A stretch of DNA of 64,000 nucleotides from Laetiporus sulphureus 93-53 (taxonomy: Eukaryota; Basidiomycota; Agaricomycetes; Polyporales; Laetiporaceae). The stretch covers positions 282,143 through 346,142 of the forward strand of contig NW_024468518.1 of NCBI RefSeq assembly GCF_001632365.1, in the 5' to 3' direction. Positions 42,327 to 59,304 of the stretch are shown one piece after another. Position 1 is the stretch's first letter, and each line of letters begins with the position of its first letter. The notes under the pieces are model-generated. The model did no database searches, had not been told where the DNA came from, and saw only the letters and a list, made by a program, of their open reading frames with translations. A program made the translations under genes and the position numbers.

Positions 42327-45104
42327 ATGAGACGACCGCGACGTCAAAATGTCACCAACCGCAAGGGAACTTTCAATCCCGAGGACACTAAACGCGTCAA
42401 GCATATGCGCATTGGAGTATGGGACTATTACACTGAAAAGATACCAATACTTGGCTGGAACGTTCCTGGAACGTCTAGACTTGAGCACTACTTCGAGACG
42501 ACCCAGAGTCTGCCGTACGTTTGGCAAATGATGAAGGATATCTCAGGCATCAGGAACTGCTGGACGCTTTTGATCGCTTACGTGGTCCTCGAACTCATCA
42601 ATTCTATGATACCCGCTGCATCGCTATGGTAAGCCGGCATAAGTTCTCATAACGATGCTCCTCAAATGTGTTGAGCATCTCCCATTAGGTTTTCCGGCCA
42701 GCTGCTCACGATCGTTCGTCTCAGACTGATCGCCCACATCGTTGTTGACACTGAGTCGTTGTTCTAGGTGCAAACAGCAGTCGACACTAGAACAGTCGAC
42801 AAGGATCTCCTTCTAAGAGTATCCCTCGGCAGAATGGGCTGTGCGATTGTTGGTCGTCTCCTCAGCTATGGTATAAAGCGCATATCCTATCCGCTCAGCG
42901 CTCGCTTGAAACAGCACTACTCCGTCCACCTATTCTACGCCCGAGCTCGGCTAGACCTGCCGACGTTCGAAGACCCTGCGGTTCAACGTCAGCTTGAAGA
43001 AGCTAGCACATCATCTCGTGGTGGTATTGCATGGGACACGTTCAGCATGGTATCCTCTGCTGTCACTAGCGCCGTGCTGATCGTATCTCAGGTATCTGTA
43101 CTCGCAGGCATTTTGCGAACACAGCTAGATGGTCCACTTCTTGCATGTATCAGTTTGTCTCATACAGTCATGGATTGGCTGTTCAGCAACAAGTTCTCCG
43201 ACATGAATTCCGGAGGTAAGATATCGACTGTCACATGCACTGCTTCAGCCTGAAGGTTGAGATGCTGCTCAGTATGGGCAGCCACTACTAGAAACGAGGA
43301 CTACATCAGAATGCAAGGCATGAAGAGATTGGTCAGCAATCCGAAGCATCGTAAGGAGTTCGTTGCCGGAAACTTGGCGGGGTACTGTACTTCAGGTGAC
43401 TGTACATACCATTGAGCTCGCTTATTAACCGCTCATTTTATCGATCGTTCAGAATTTCAGGAAGCAGCTCAGCGCGTAGGTGACCGCGCCGGTGACTTCT
43501 GGGAGGTTATGCGTGAATACAAGTTTCGCGATAGGCTTACAGTGACGTCTCTGCTCAAGGAACCATGGAAGGAGCTACCACAGGTGTGTCAGACGCCGCA
43601 ATCGAAGTTCCTTGGCAATTTGACGGGGATTTCCCCTCCCTTAGATCGTCTTCGCACTCCGCGCCGTCCAATATCCAGCGTCAATACCCGTGTCACTTGC
43701 GTCTCTCAATCTCATCCAGCAGACGACGCAACACTTTGGCTGGACCGTGTACCGATTTATCGAACAATTCGGATCAATCGCTGATCAGCTCGCAACCGTG
43801 CGGAAGCTGTACAACATCGTCAACATTCCTAATCGCGTCCCTGACGGCAATGTGCCATTTCCGGAAGATACACAAAAGGTCAAGGGAGGAATATCTGTCG
43901 AGTTCAAGTGAGCTCCCACCGCTGTCCGTTCGTATGTCTCAGCACATCTGAGCTTTGGCAGAAATGTCTCATTCCGCTATCCTGGCGCCGAGAATTATGC
44001 GGTTCGAGACCTGTCCTTCAGGCTATCTCCAGGACAACTCTGCGTGAGTGGACAAGAGATGGTTCTCATCCGGTGAGAAGCCGTACACTCATGTAGCACA
44101 AGGTCATCGTTGGCGCGAACGGGTCAGGGAAAAGCACCATTCTCAAGCTACTTATACGCCTGTATGACGTAGAGGAAGGCGAAATCTTGATAGATGGGCG
44201 AGACATCCGCTCGTTCAGGTTGACCGACCTGCGTCAGTCCGTATCGGTCCTCTTCCAGGATTACACACACTTCCCCTTATCCGTGAGTGTCGTCCGTCAT
44301 CTCAAGCTCGCAGATCCGACGTCACAGACTGACCACCCGGTGGTATTACATAGATCCGCGACAACATCGCGCTAGGTAACCCGGCCGATGCCAAAAATGA
44401 CGACCACGTCCGTCTCGCCGCGAAGCTTGGCGGTGCTGAGGAATTCATCGAGCGCCTGCCGGAAGGTTTCGACACGTATCTCGACAGGCCGGTCAACGAC
44501 TACTATTCGAGCCTGCCAGAAGGTACGCGCACCCTGTTCGGAAGACCTGTGGACTTCAGTGCTGTTCGTGGTGCGGGCAGGATCCAGTCCAACAGCGGGA
44601 CATCGTTGAGCGGCGGACAGATGCAAAGGCTCGCCGTGTGAGTGTGGAACGATGCATGAATTCTAAGGCAATACTCACTGGCCTGTAGTGCGCGATCGTT
44701 CATGCGATCAGTCGTTTCGGAGGAATCGACGGTGGGATTGCTGCTCTTCGATGAGCCAAGCGCGTCATTGGATCCGACTGCAGAGCACGGTGCATTGTCT
44801 TCTCACATATCGTTTCCTTACTGTGCTTATGTTTCTATAGATCTCTTTGCCAGGCTACGCGACTTGCGGGGCAACAAGACTATGCTTTTCTCCTCACATC
44901 GTTTCGGCAATCTCACAAAGCATGCAGATCTAATACTGTATGGCCACGTAGTTGCCATACGTGAGCTTTTAACCTAACTGATGTCTTTGGGACAGGTACA
45001 TCAACGACTCGGTCATTGTGGAATCTGGTACCCACCAGGAACTACTCAAACGGGATGGAGAATACGCACGTATTTGGAATCTTCAAGCGCAAGCGTTCTT
45101 GTAA
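42327..45104 (+). CDS. Half-size ABC transporter (membrane domain then ATPase)
   Basis: Twelve exons: 42,327-42,628, 42,689-42,713, 42,768-43,215, 43,273-43,395, 43,453-43,583, 43,645-43,907, 43,962-44,043, 44,103-44,282, 44,354-44,637, 44,689-44,789, 44,841-44,937, 44,996-45,104; 714 residues with closed frame. N-terminal half: hydrophobic segments ([35 protein letters not shown]) of an exporter-type membrane domain. C-terminal half: Walker [11 protein letters not shown] loop LFQDY, signature [11 protein letters not shown], Walker B LLLFDEP, H loop FSSHRF. It should act as a dimer. It resembles an ABCB-like basidiomycete group whose substrate I cannot name. Divergent pairing with a copper regulator hints at metal-linked control but proves nothing. 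Confidence 0.9.
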
Positions 45105-45424
45105 CGACCCGTGAACGCGCTACACGGTGCGCAGTTGTGCATCGAAAGCGCGGTTTGATTTTGTCATATCTATTGCTAGAAGACATGCTGTCGAATCGTA
45201 GGATGATATCAACAGACCCACACTGGTGCTAACTTGCCAGGATACAATATCTTTACATCGACTAGCTTCTGCCTGCGCTGTACAAGATCTGCTATAATAT
45301 ACAACCAGCCTTTCGGGATGCTTATGACAATTGCGAGGATCTTATTTCCGATGGACATGCAAATTCAGAAGGATCAAGTACATAGGATAGGATTCTAACG
45401 GCGAAATTACAGAGAACGCATACA
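45105..45424. other. Convergent intergenic region, ABC transporter to PRP16
   Basis: 320 bp with the two 3' ends only. Confidence 0.5.
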
Positions 45425-50602
<5,178 letters not shown>

Positions 50603-51256
50603 AGCAGACGAAAGAGTTCAAGCTCAAGCAGAGGAACGGCGTCGCCAGCTTAAGGTAGCCACGCACATTTCCAAAAACAGACCGTGATTGCTTGCGTCTG
50701 TTTGTCATTGGTGGCTGAGAGTGGGCGATCACAACAGACGTAGATCCATGATATGTATACTTAGAACTCCCGCAAGAGAATCAATGCTAAGCGGTTCGCC
50801 GTGAATAAATGTGCACTTGTTTCAGTGAGATTGTTCATGCAGTGCCGGGCTCCATTGTGTGGCTTGTTGGGCCAAAGACGTTGCACACATTTTAGCGCTC
50901 AATGATTCAGCGGTTACGATTATACCGCCACCTGGATTCTACCTGGATTGCTGCTCTCCACCCGAGTCTGCTACCATTTTATCACTCCTATAGGCAAAAT
51001 GCTTTTCGTTTATTGAATTTGGATTGCTGAATTCTTGCTCAGGAAACCGTTGATCGTAGTGGGAAAATTGCCTGTGGCAAAAGATACAGAGCCTGGTCAG
51101 CTGGGCCGGGCGAGGTCACTTGCCTCGTCTCCTCACATACATTGCTCAATCACCCCCATCTATTTTCCCATCGCCAACCGAGCTCGCTCTTCCTCTTTAT
51201 CTCGAACCTTTTCCTGCTGAGAGTGCCAGGTCGAAGGATCATTCTCTCCGACGATC
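50603..51256. promoter_or_regulatory. Divergent promoter, PRP16 and GID1
   Basis: 654 bp between two start codons. A pyrimidine-rich run (about 51,125-51,235) precedes the GID1 ATG. No further feature. Confidence 0.4.
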
Positions 51257-54171
51257 ATGACGACCCGACACTCGCGCTCAGCGAGCATCCCTATCCCCCC
51301 GTCGAGTTCGGCAGCACGCAGCCTGGAGGATGTGTTTTCGATGCCATTCGCCCGTCAAGCTAGTCAAGGCTCAGCTCTCGTCCCCTCCGTTCGCCCGCGG
51401 CGCACGAGCAGCGGCGTCTCACGCAGCCCTGACGAGCGCAGGCTGCGGGGCCCAAGCACGAGCCCGGTTCGCAGCACTTTAAGCACCTCTTCATCAAGCA
51501 CACGACCCGTAATGGGCAGTTATTCATCAGCCACGTTGCTAACGGTGCGCACACAGCGCCCGGGGGCTCCCCCCAGCTCCCTTGCAAACGCCTCCTCGGA
51601 TGTCCCCACCTTCCAGCCGCGCATCATCCGTGCAAGCAGCACCTCTAACCCCGCCCGCGATGCAGTCTGTGTACCAACCGCAGCCGCAACGATTGTCCCG
51701 CCGTTTCCCCGCCCGCGTCGCACGGCCGAGAGCATGCGCTCGCCAACGGTGCCCACAGCGCCACGCATCTCTGCCTCGCTCCCGGCAGGCTCCCTCCTCC
51801 CCTCGCCGTTTCCGCGCTCCTTCCCCGCGCCGCATACCGAGACGAGCGGGAACGCGCAGTCGTTCGCACGCCCTGCATACCTCGAATATTCTGCCCTGCG
51901 TGACTTCATCCAGACCGATGCTCCGGCGACCGCGCCGCCCGCAAGAGGCCCCATAGCGGCAGTTCACCCGCACGCGCCACTCCCCATCCACACCCAGCGT
52001 GCATATCTCAGCCATTCGACGACACCTGTGGTCGACAGCGAGTCCGACGGGACAGCAAGTCCAAGCCCGCCTCCTCAGCTCCCCCAGCCTGCGCCGGAAA
52101 GCGTAGTGAGCGTTCTCCCATCACATCCGGTGCTGCGGCTGCCCACGCGATGGAGCGAACAGGATCGACACACCTCGCTCACGATCTCCTCGGACGGACG
52201 CGAGGTGACTTTCTGTGGTGCGTACGCGCATACATGCTGCCTCTGAGCGGATGCCGCACTCGTAGACATATGCCTGACCTCTAGTCACGTAGGTCCGTCG
52301 CTCACGATAGATCGCGATGGCGCTGCAGTGCGCGCCAATTTTCCCATTCCGCCAGCGTGCGGCATCTACTACTATGAGGTGGAGATCCTGCAACGCGGTC
52401 CAAAAGGGTACGTATGGTTCTGTCGATTGCTTGGACCTGGCTGACTTGCATCATGCAGTCACATCAGCGTAGGCTTCTCAAGCCCGGCCGTGCGCTTGAG
52501 CCGACTCCCAGGATGGGAGCCGAATTCATGGGGATACCACGCGGATGATGGCTACAGCTTCTCCGGTTCGAGAGATGGGTCAGCGTATGGACCCACCTTT
52601 GACTGTAAGCGTTCTACTTCGCTCTTCGTAGTAATATGACTCACTCGCATCAGCCGGAGATGTGATCGGCTGCGGTATCGACTTTGGTCAAAATCGTGCA
52701 TTCTACACCAAGAACGGAGCATTCATTAGTGAGTCCGATCGTTAGTCTCGATGACAGGAACTGATCGCGTTCTCGCACCCAGGCATGGTGTTCAACGACG
52801 TACCGACGGAGACGCTGGAGTTGTTTCCCTCCGTTGGTATGCGTCACTTGCCCGAATCGATCCGCGTCAACTTTGGCAGCGCGCCGTTCCGCTTCGACAT
52901 CTCCAACTACGTTCGCACTCAGCGGGATGCGAAATGGGCGGGCATCATGCGGGGGGAGATGCCCGGAGCCATGGTCAGCACGGGCGCGCAGACGCACGAT
53001 GAAGAGAGCGCTGGTGAGAAGCCTGTGTCTGCTGCTCCGACGGCGGAGACAAGCGAGAGCGAGGAAGAGACGAGGGCGATTTTGAAGAAGCTCGTCATGG
53101 GTTATCTCGAACATCATGGGTATGCGCGAACGGCGCGTGCGTTCCGGGTGCAGTCTGCAAAGGACAGAGGGCTCGTCGGTCCTTCAGAGAGGAACAGAAT
53201 GGAGGAGGCCATGGACACGGACGACGCACCGCGTGCCAGCTCTTCCACGCTGCAATACGACGCGCCCCTTTCTTTCAGTGGTCTGAAAGAAATCGACGAC
53301 TTCGGCTCCGTCGATCCTGAAACGGTGGACCTGGAGACGCGTCTGTCCATCCTCCAAGCAGTCCGCTCTGGTGACGTTGACACGGCGCTGGATGCCCTGC
53401 GTGCACACTATCATCACGCACTCAACGCACAAGGCGGTCTGCTGCTCTTCCGCCTGCGCTGCCGCAAGTTCGTTGAGCTCGTGCTCAAGGCGGGCGACGC
53501 GCTCCGCAGGGTGAAGGAAGCAGAGAAGGAGAAGCAAGCGAGGCCCGCGGATAGCGCGATGCCTATTGTGGCTGTTGACCCTATGGAAGACATGATGATG
53601 GACGAAGAGACACTCGCGGATGGAGAGGGCGCGATGGAAGTGGACGAGCCGTCGCCCGAGGCCCTTTCTTCGTCTGTTCTGAATGGATCTTCGACGGCAG
53701 TCATTGGTACAGTCTCCAAGCCTGCTTCAGCCGCTGTACTACCTTTCACGCTCGCAGAGATCGCAAAATCTGCGCTGCACACGGCACTTTCATACGGACA
53801 GGCGTTGGAGGCGGACTACAAGACCGACACGCGCCCTGCCGTGCGCACGCATTTGCGACGCACGTTTGGGCTCGTTGCGTATGAGGACCCTGAGAGTGTG
53901 GGCGGGGAGGTCGGTGCGATAGCAGGACAGGAAGCGCGGGTTGAGCTGGCCGAGGAAGTGAACAGGGCGATCCTTGGTAAGCGGCTTTTACGCGGAATCA
54001 ACACACTGGGCTGACGTGGTTTTCGCTCTTTTAGAATCTCAGGGTCGACCTGTGCATCCCACTCTAGAGACGCTCTTCTGCCAGGCAGGCGCATGCGTCG
54101 TGCAGCTCGGCCTGCTCGGCTGCGGTGCCGCTGCGTTCGCAGACGTGCGCAGGGAGTTCCTCGAGTCTTAA
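51257..54171 (+). CDS. GID1: RanBPM/Gid1-type subunit of the GID/CTLH ubiquitin ligase
   Basis: Scaffold subunit of the multisubunit E3 that, in yeast, degrades gluconeogenic enzymes when glucose returns. Exons 51,257-52,217, 52,293-52,407, 52,459-52,604, 52,654-52,728, 52,783-53,976, 54,035-54,171; 875 residues with closed frame. Residues 1-290: low-complexity Ser/Pro/Arg-rich tail. About 300-470: SPRY (PIPPACGIYYYEVEIL, GWEPNSWGYHADDG, GDVIGCGIDF, NGAFI). About 530: LisH (LVMGYLEHHGYARTARAF). About 610-665: CTLH (ILQAVRSGDVDTALDAL). About 750-875: CRA, with a Met/Asp-rich insert before it. The intron-2 acceptor is cacgtag; a nearer ag would bring a stop. Confidence 0.9.
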
Positions 54172-54897
54172 TCTGGCTGCTTGACTGTGTTACTTACCTG
54201 CTTCCACCGACCGCGGTCCTCCCTTGTGCGATATGTATGTGAGCGTTGTCGGAGACGGCAATATATTGCTAGTGTAAAATTCGCAAGCTATCATGTTATA
54301 CTAATCTGTGTCGTTGTAAAGTACATCTGTCGGAATGCAATCTCCCCTCTCCAGCCTCCTTGTGAGTAAAGCGATCTGGCCCATAAACGTTGCCTATGTT
54401 GCGGTCCGTTCCAAGCTTTCGTGCCGGAGTCCTACTAGCGTCTCCGCATCGTTGATATTTAATTGGTATCTGCGAGACAGAATCACCGGCAGATGGCTTG
54501 CAGAGTCTTAAACACACGTCGATTCATCGACCCATTTACACCTTTACAGTTCAGTCGAAGTATAATCAGTGAGACAAAGTATAACCAGTGAGACACAGTG
54601 AGACAGAGCCCTTCCAATGTCTCTTCTTGCTTGTAGGATTTGGTTCAACGTCTTTCTTGAGGTCGCAGGGGTGTTGCTTCAAAGTTAGAAGTTCGACGAA
54701 GGAACCATTCACATGCAGGCAGGGACGACACACATCGACGAAGATGTCCATTCCGGCGAGACATCACCACATCATCCAGTGGTGCTCGGTCGTCTCCCGT
54801 TGACTACGGTCATTCACATGGCGAGTCGCCTTTATCCAACAACGCCATCGAGTTGTACGATCGGCCATCAAAAACGATCGCATAGCTCGTACGATGA
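54172..54897. other. Convergent intergenic region, GID1 to DUF6533 gene
   Basis: 726 bp. GTGAGACA occurs three times at 54,570-54,605. A block at about 54,812-54,868 is repeated upstream of the next gene at about 56,796-56,852. Confidence 0.5.
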
Positions 54898-56591
54898 CTA
54901 CTGCACCTGCGCCAGCTCGTAGGCCTCACAGTCCTCACTGGTATTCTGCTCGTCTTCGGCATCATCCTCGACATTCTCAAAAACAAGGGACGTGTGTTGG
55001 AGCTCGGCGCCAATGTTGCCAACCAGGCGAGAGGGAATGTCCGGCGTGTTCAGGGTGCTGTGAGAAATCGTATTCAAGCCCATGCTGCCGAGGGACACCT
55101 GGCGTAGGTTGAGGATGAAGCGCGACACCAGGATTGATGAGATTCTGATTGACTCGGTAAGCATGAGTTCGGCTGAATTGGGTATGATCAAGTCACTTAC
55201 GGTAGCAGGAAAAGTGTGACGTAGTTTGCGTAATTCTGCTTGCACGTTAACCTTAGAGTGGCCATGCATTTGTATGAGTAAACTCGCCTGTGAATTCTCG
55301 TAGCGAACTTTGATCACGATCTCGAGGATGTTGAGAAACAAAAGGGCCCTAATGAATGGTGGAAGAACAGTCATGAAAAGCCACTGTGACAGGGCTCGAC
55401 ATACATGAAGTAGAGCGTGCCTTGAATTGGCTGCTTGTTAGGCATAGCGTGCATTCAGAGGGCCACACGTACTCACCGTCTCTGATCAACAATGTCGCGA
55501 TCGATCCTGTTATCCGTGACTTCCGCACTGCTATGGCGAGTCGGAATGTTTTGAACCAAGTGACAAGGACCACGATCAGATCGGATACAGCCGGGCAGAT
55601 GCGCGCGATGAGGACAACTGCAGTAACGGTGCGTGTCGGAGCAACAACTCATAGGTTTTCAAACTCACGTCTATGCGAAAGAAGGCAAGTCCTAGGAGTG
55701 CCAACGTCGGAGAGGTGGAGGTGGCACTTACTTGTTCTGTATCGCGATGGACTCGGGGTCGTTAAATTCACAAACTGGATAGCTGCCTGCGTAACCGACG
55801 AACGCGTATGAAAGTCTTGTATATGTGTACTGCCCGAGGTGCTCAACAGAGATACGATAGCCGAGAACATATATACTCACGACGTTGACGCCGGCTGGCC
55901 CTAGCCCCAGTAGCAAGACCAGCAACGCAGGGACAATCTGGTGTCCACTAATGGCATATGTGCGAAACGCGGAAAAGCCTAACAATTTACCGATCAGTCT
56001 CTTCGTGAAATTTGAGGTCAAACACTCTCTAACTTGCTGCCACAGCCTCAAGAAGAACGATCGTCACGTTTACCAACAAGTTAACAGCCTCACAGCTGTG
56101 ACATTCTATTAACTGCGCTGAACGTACAGCGCGGTCGTCGCCGCTCACCTCTGTTTGCGCATAGATCATCAGTGCTCGATCCACTCGTAGCACGACAGAA
56201 CATGACTTACCAGTGGAGTATGCCACCAGACAGCATTAAGTGCAAAATTAAGGCCTTGTACGATGAGCAGATAACGGTTGAGGGTAAAGATGATCGTGAC
56301 AGTGGTCAACCTGGCTCCCCAGATGACGTGAACCTCTTCAGAGAAAGTCACAATGTACTCAAAGAAGATAAAGGCTGAACATGTCCAGTCTGTAAGTCGA
56401 GCTCGATCGCTTAGAGTGGTGCGACCCTGGCGCGTACCAGTAACCGCGAGAAAACAGTAGTTGTTGGCGTATCTGTGACAGTGATCGTGAGCTCGTCGAT
56501 AACGCCTCGGAAAGTATCGTCGTTCTCACGTTAGCTGTAAGGTGTCCGCTTCTTCCTGAGCCAATATGCTTGCAGCTGACGCGTTCGACAT
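54898..56591 (-). CDS. DUF6533-type multi-pass membrane protein
   Basis: Belongs to a large, unexplained basidiomycete family with an N-terminal DUF6533 domain and about seven membrane helices. From ATG 56,589-56,591, exons can be joined to read TYANNYCFLAVTDWTCSAF, FFEYIVTFSEEVHVIWG and TIIFTLNRYLLIV, the hallmark DUF6533 pattern. Later exons carry VNLLVNVTIVLLEAV, FRTYAISGHQIVPALLVLLLGLG and a C-terminal SSILVSRFILNLRQV followed by an acidic tail to TAG 54,898. Exon edges in the middle (55,400-56,220) are uncertain and one may be damaged. Members often lie in tandem arrays; flanking repeats hint that a neighbour was lost here. Confidence 0.7.
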
Positions 56592-57057
56592 TGTAGAGGT
56601 GTCAACGCCGGAGACAACACTCAATGCAAAACAGAACAGCACTCGGAGAGACTTTGAGAATGCCCATCGGCGCGCGACTCATCGCATATATAAGGCCTAG
56701 AGGGTAAGGTTTGGCAGATGGGCGCTCACGGATAGCATAAGTATTGGAAACTGGATGCCCCAGTACTGCGCAGAGCACCTCGCGCGCTGCGATAGAGGTT
56801 TCACATGACGAGTCGCCTCACCAACAGAGCCATTAAGCTGCACGATCGGCCAACATCGAAATGATATCAACGGCGCTGCGATTCGTAGATAGCGTGAAGA
56901 AGGGAGCATCTATTGATTAGATGGATGTAATGCAATAATGTTACACGGTTCATGATGCGATGAGAACGGGCTCGTGTGATGATGAGAGTCGACGGCGACG
57001 GGAGGTAGTCGGATGAGTTGATACGGGGGATATAGAAGCAAGCACGCAATAAAAACA
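56592..57057. other. Intergenic, DUF6533 gene to ISA1
   Basis: 466 bp. Includes the second copy of the about 57-bp block also found near 54,812, in the same orientation. Confidence 0.5.
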
Positions 57058-57836
57058 TCACGAGCCGACGCTGAACGACTCTCCGCATCCACACGCGTCC
57101 TTGATGTTCGGGTTCTTGAAGGTGAACTTGGCACTACACATCACCATTCACCAATGTAAGCGCGCTGCTCAGAACATCACAAACAACAGGCAGCGCAACG
57201 CACCTGAGCGGATCCTCATGCCAGTCCATCTCGCTGCCGATGATCGAGAACAGCGCCTTGCTGTCGATGAGCACCTTAACGCCGTCCTGCTCCACGACCT
57301 CGTCAAACTTGCCCGGGTGCTCGACGTATTCCAGGTGGTACGACAGGCCCGCACAGCCCTTATTCCTCACGCCGATCCGGATGAGCTGCGGTGTCGGACC
57401 CTTCAACAACGCGCGGAGCCGTTGCATCGCGGCTGGTGTCTATGATACGTAAGGGAGCCCCTGAGTTCCGTCGATCATACAAAAGCCATCTCGAGCGAAT
57501 ACGCACTAGCGTGATGGCAGCCTTCGTCGCCTTAATCGTAGGCTTGCGTCGCTCAGCCTTGGGAGCGGGCGGTGGCCGTGCAGCGTACTGCGGCGCTGCA
57601 GCATCTGGTGTCGGCACTGGCACTTGCTTCGCGGGTACGACTACGGGTGCCGTCATGGGCTTTCCCGACGACGATGGTAGTGGCGGGGGTGGGTTTTCAT
57701 GCGAAAGCGCGGACATCATGGCGTGTCGGTGACTGGGGAGGTAGAGCAGTCCGCGGCTGGTGGAGGGCATGCCCAGGTGGGATGCGAGCGTGAGAGGGCA
57801 TTGCATGCGGGTGAAGCGGGCAACAGCGGACGCCAT
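57058..57836 (-). CDS. ISA1: ISA1, A-type iron-sulfur assembly protein
   Basis: Mitochondrial A-type protein needed to make [4Fe-4S] clusters for aconitase-like enzymes. Minus-strand exons 57,507-57,836, 57,204-57,439, 57,058-57,133; 213 residues. About 105 N-terminal residues form a Pro/Ala-rich presequence with several Arg and few acids. The HesB/IscA core reads AITLTPAAMQRLRALL, IGVRNKGCAGLSY, DGVKVLIDSKALF and ends CGCGESFSV. All three cluster cysteines are present (GCAG and CGCG). The AGLSYHLEY stretch and EMDWHED mark ISA1 rather than ISA2. Start chosen as the first ATG of the frame. Confidence 0.9.
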
Positions 57837-58085
57837 GGCTGCGGGCGGCAGGTGAACGATGAGGACGACGACGACGACGACAATGAATATGGACGACGGG
57901 GAAGGGAAGTGAGGAAAGCGACGTGTGCAGACGTGTGCAGTGCAGAAATCCGACTCCCCCGAACTTTGTCATCGTGGGGGTACTGCCACTAAAGGGAATG
58001 TTATGTAATGCGTTGTCTCTGGAACGCCTGCTCTGTCCAATCAGCGCGTGGGCATTTCGAGATGCGCGCGCATGTTAGGCGCGCT

Positions 58086-58482
58086 GCTCGACCGCCTCGA
58101 TTAGCAACTCCTCCTACGAATTCACTGCCCTGCACAGCCCTAGCCATGGCGATCATGGAGTAGTTGCTGCTCTACTATTGCTTATAAAGAAAGCTAGAAA
58201 TGCCCATCTTTGGCGGCGCGATCTTGTACGGGAGAGGCCTACCACATCTTACAGTGGGGCCACACATTTCGCGATAGTGGAGCTCGACCGCCTCGACAAC
58301 TCATCCTACGAATTCACCGCCCTGCACAGCCCTAGCCATGGCGATCATGGAGTAGCTGCTGCTGAACTGACCTCTACTATTGCTTATAAAGAAAGCTAGA
58401 AGTGCCCATCTTTGGCGGCGCGATCTTGTACGGGAGAGGTCTACCACATCTTACCCCAGGCCACACATTTCGCGATGGGGTA
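58086..58482. repeat. Two-copy tandem duplication of about 200 bp
   Basis: Copy 1 starts GCTCGACCGCCTCGA at 58,086, copy 2 at 58,282. Both contain CCTAGCCATGGCGATCATGG and TTGCTTATAAAGAAAGCTAG and end near CACACATTTCGCGAT. Identity is very high, with small indels, so the duplication is recent. Confidence 0.9.
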
Positions 58483-58850
58483 TCAACCGAAAGAGTTGCG
58501 GAGCGACCAGATTGCGTCGATGTTGTGAGCGTTCAAAACATTTGAATTTCATCTCCATCCATATGATATGGAGAGACTAGTGCGAATGCACGTTGAACAT
58601 TGCAACGAAGATACACTGTTTGTATAGCGATACGTCACTGATGATGCACTCCTGCTCAGTAACGTATACATGGCTCCACGAGACACACAAGCTCGTATTC
58701 GCACGATGCCAATCAGGCTCCACCACCGTCCTAACGTCGACGACTTCCGCACGCACGTCAGCGTACTGAATGGTACAACGTCATCGATTGATACATACAA
58801 ACTCCGCACTCTATGCACTTGATCTGTACGTAGATGTGTACGTATATACA

Positions 58851-58867
58851 TATATATATATATATAT
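58851..58867. repeat. TA microsatellite
   Basis: Eight and a half TA units, preceded by imperfect TATA/CATA units. Confidence 0.9.
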
Positions 58868-59304
58868 CCCATGCACCATGAAAGTCTATAACCCATAAAA
58901 ATGCTCCCAACCTAAATCACAGCGAATAACATGCAGAGAGAAAGACATGCAAAGGGAACGACAAAATAGACAACGTCACGCAGAACTAATCCAACTCAAT
59001 CACCAAACTCCCGATCGCAACCAAAATAAGCTCCTGCTGCCTGCAAGCACACTAGGCGCCGAATCTTGAAGAGCCACCGCGGGATGGGAAGGACGAACGG
59101 AGCAGGAAGGTGCAACCCACTGGGGTACCGCGATACACGACGTGAGGTCAGACGACTCCCAATGGCAAGTCCAACGGCAAGTCCATCAGAGAGAGAGGGA
59201 ACGGCTCTTGAAATATTAATGGCAGCGAAGGCGCAAGCTCCGGCCTCAATGCACGCACGGGTCCTCCTTGCTTGCCTGCACGCTGCATCTGCGTGAGCCT
59301 CCCT

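Larger units (their letters stand above)
57837..59304. other. Intergenic, ISA1 to PTP gene, with tandem duplication
   Basis: 1.47 kb without a supported gene. Holds the duplication described separately and a TA microsatellite (58,851-58,867). Confidence 0.5.
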
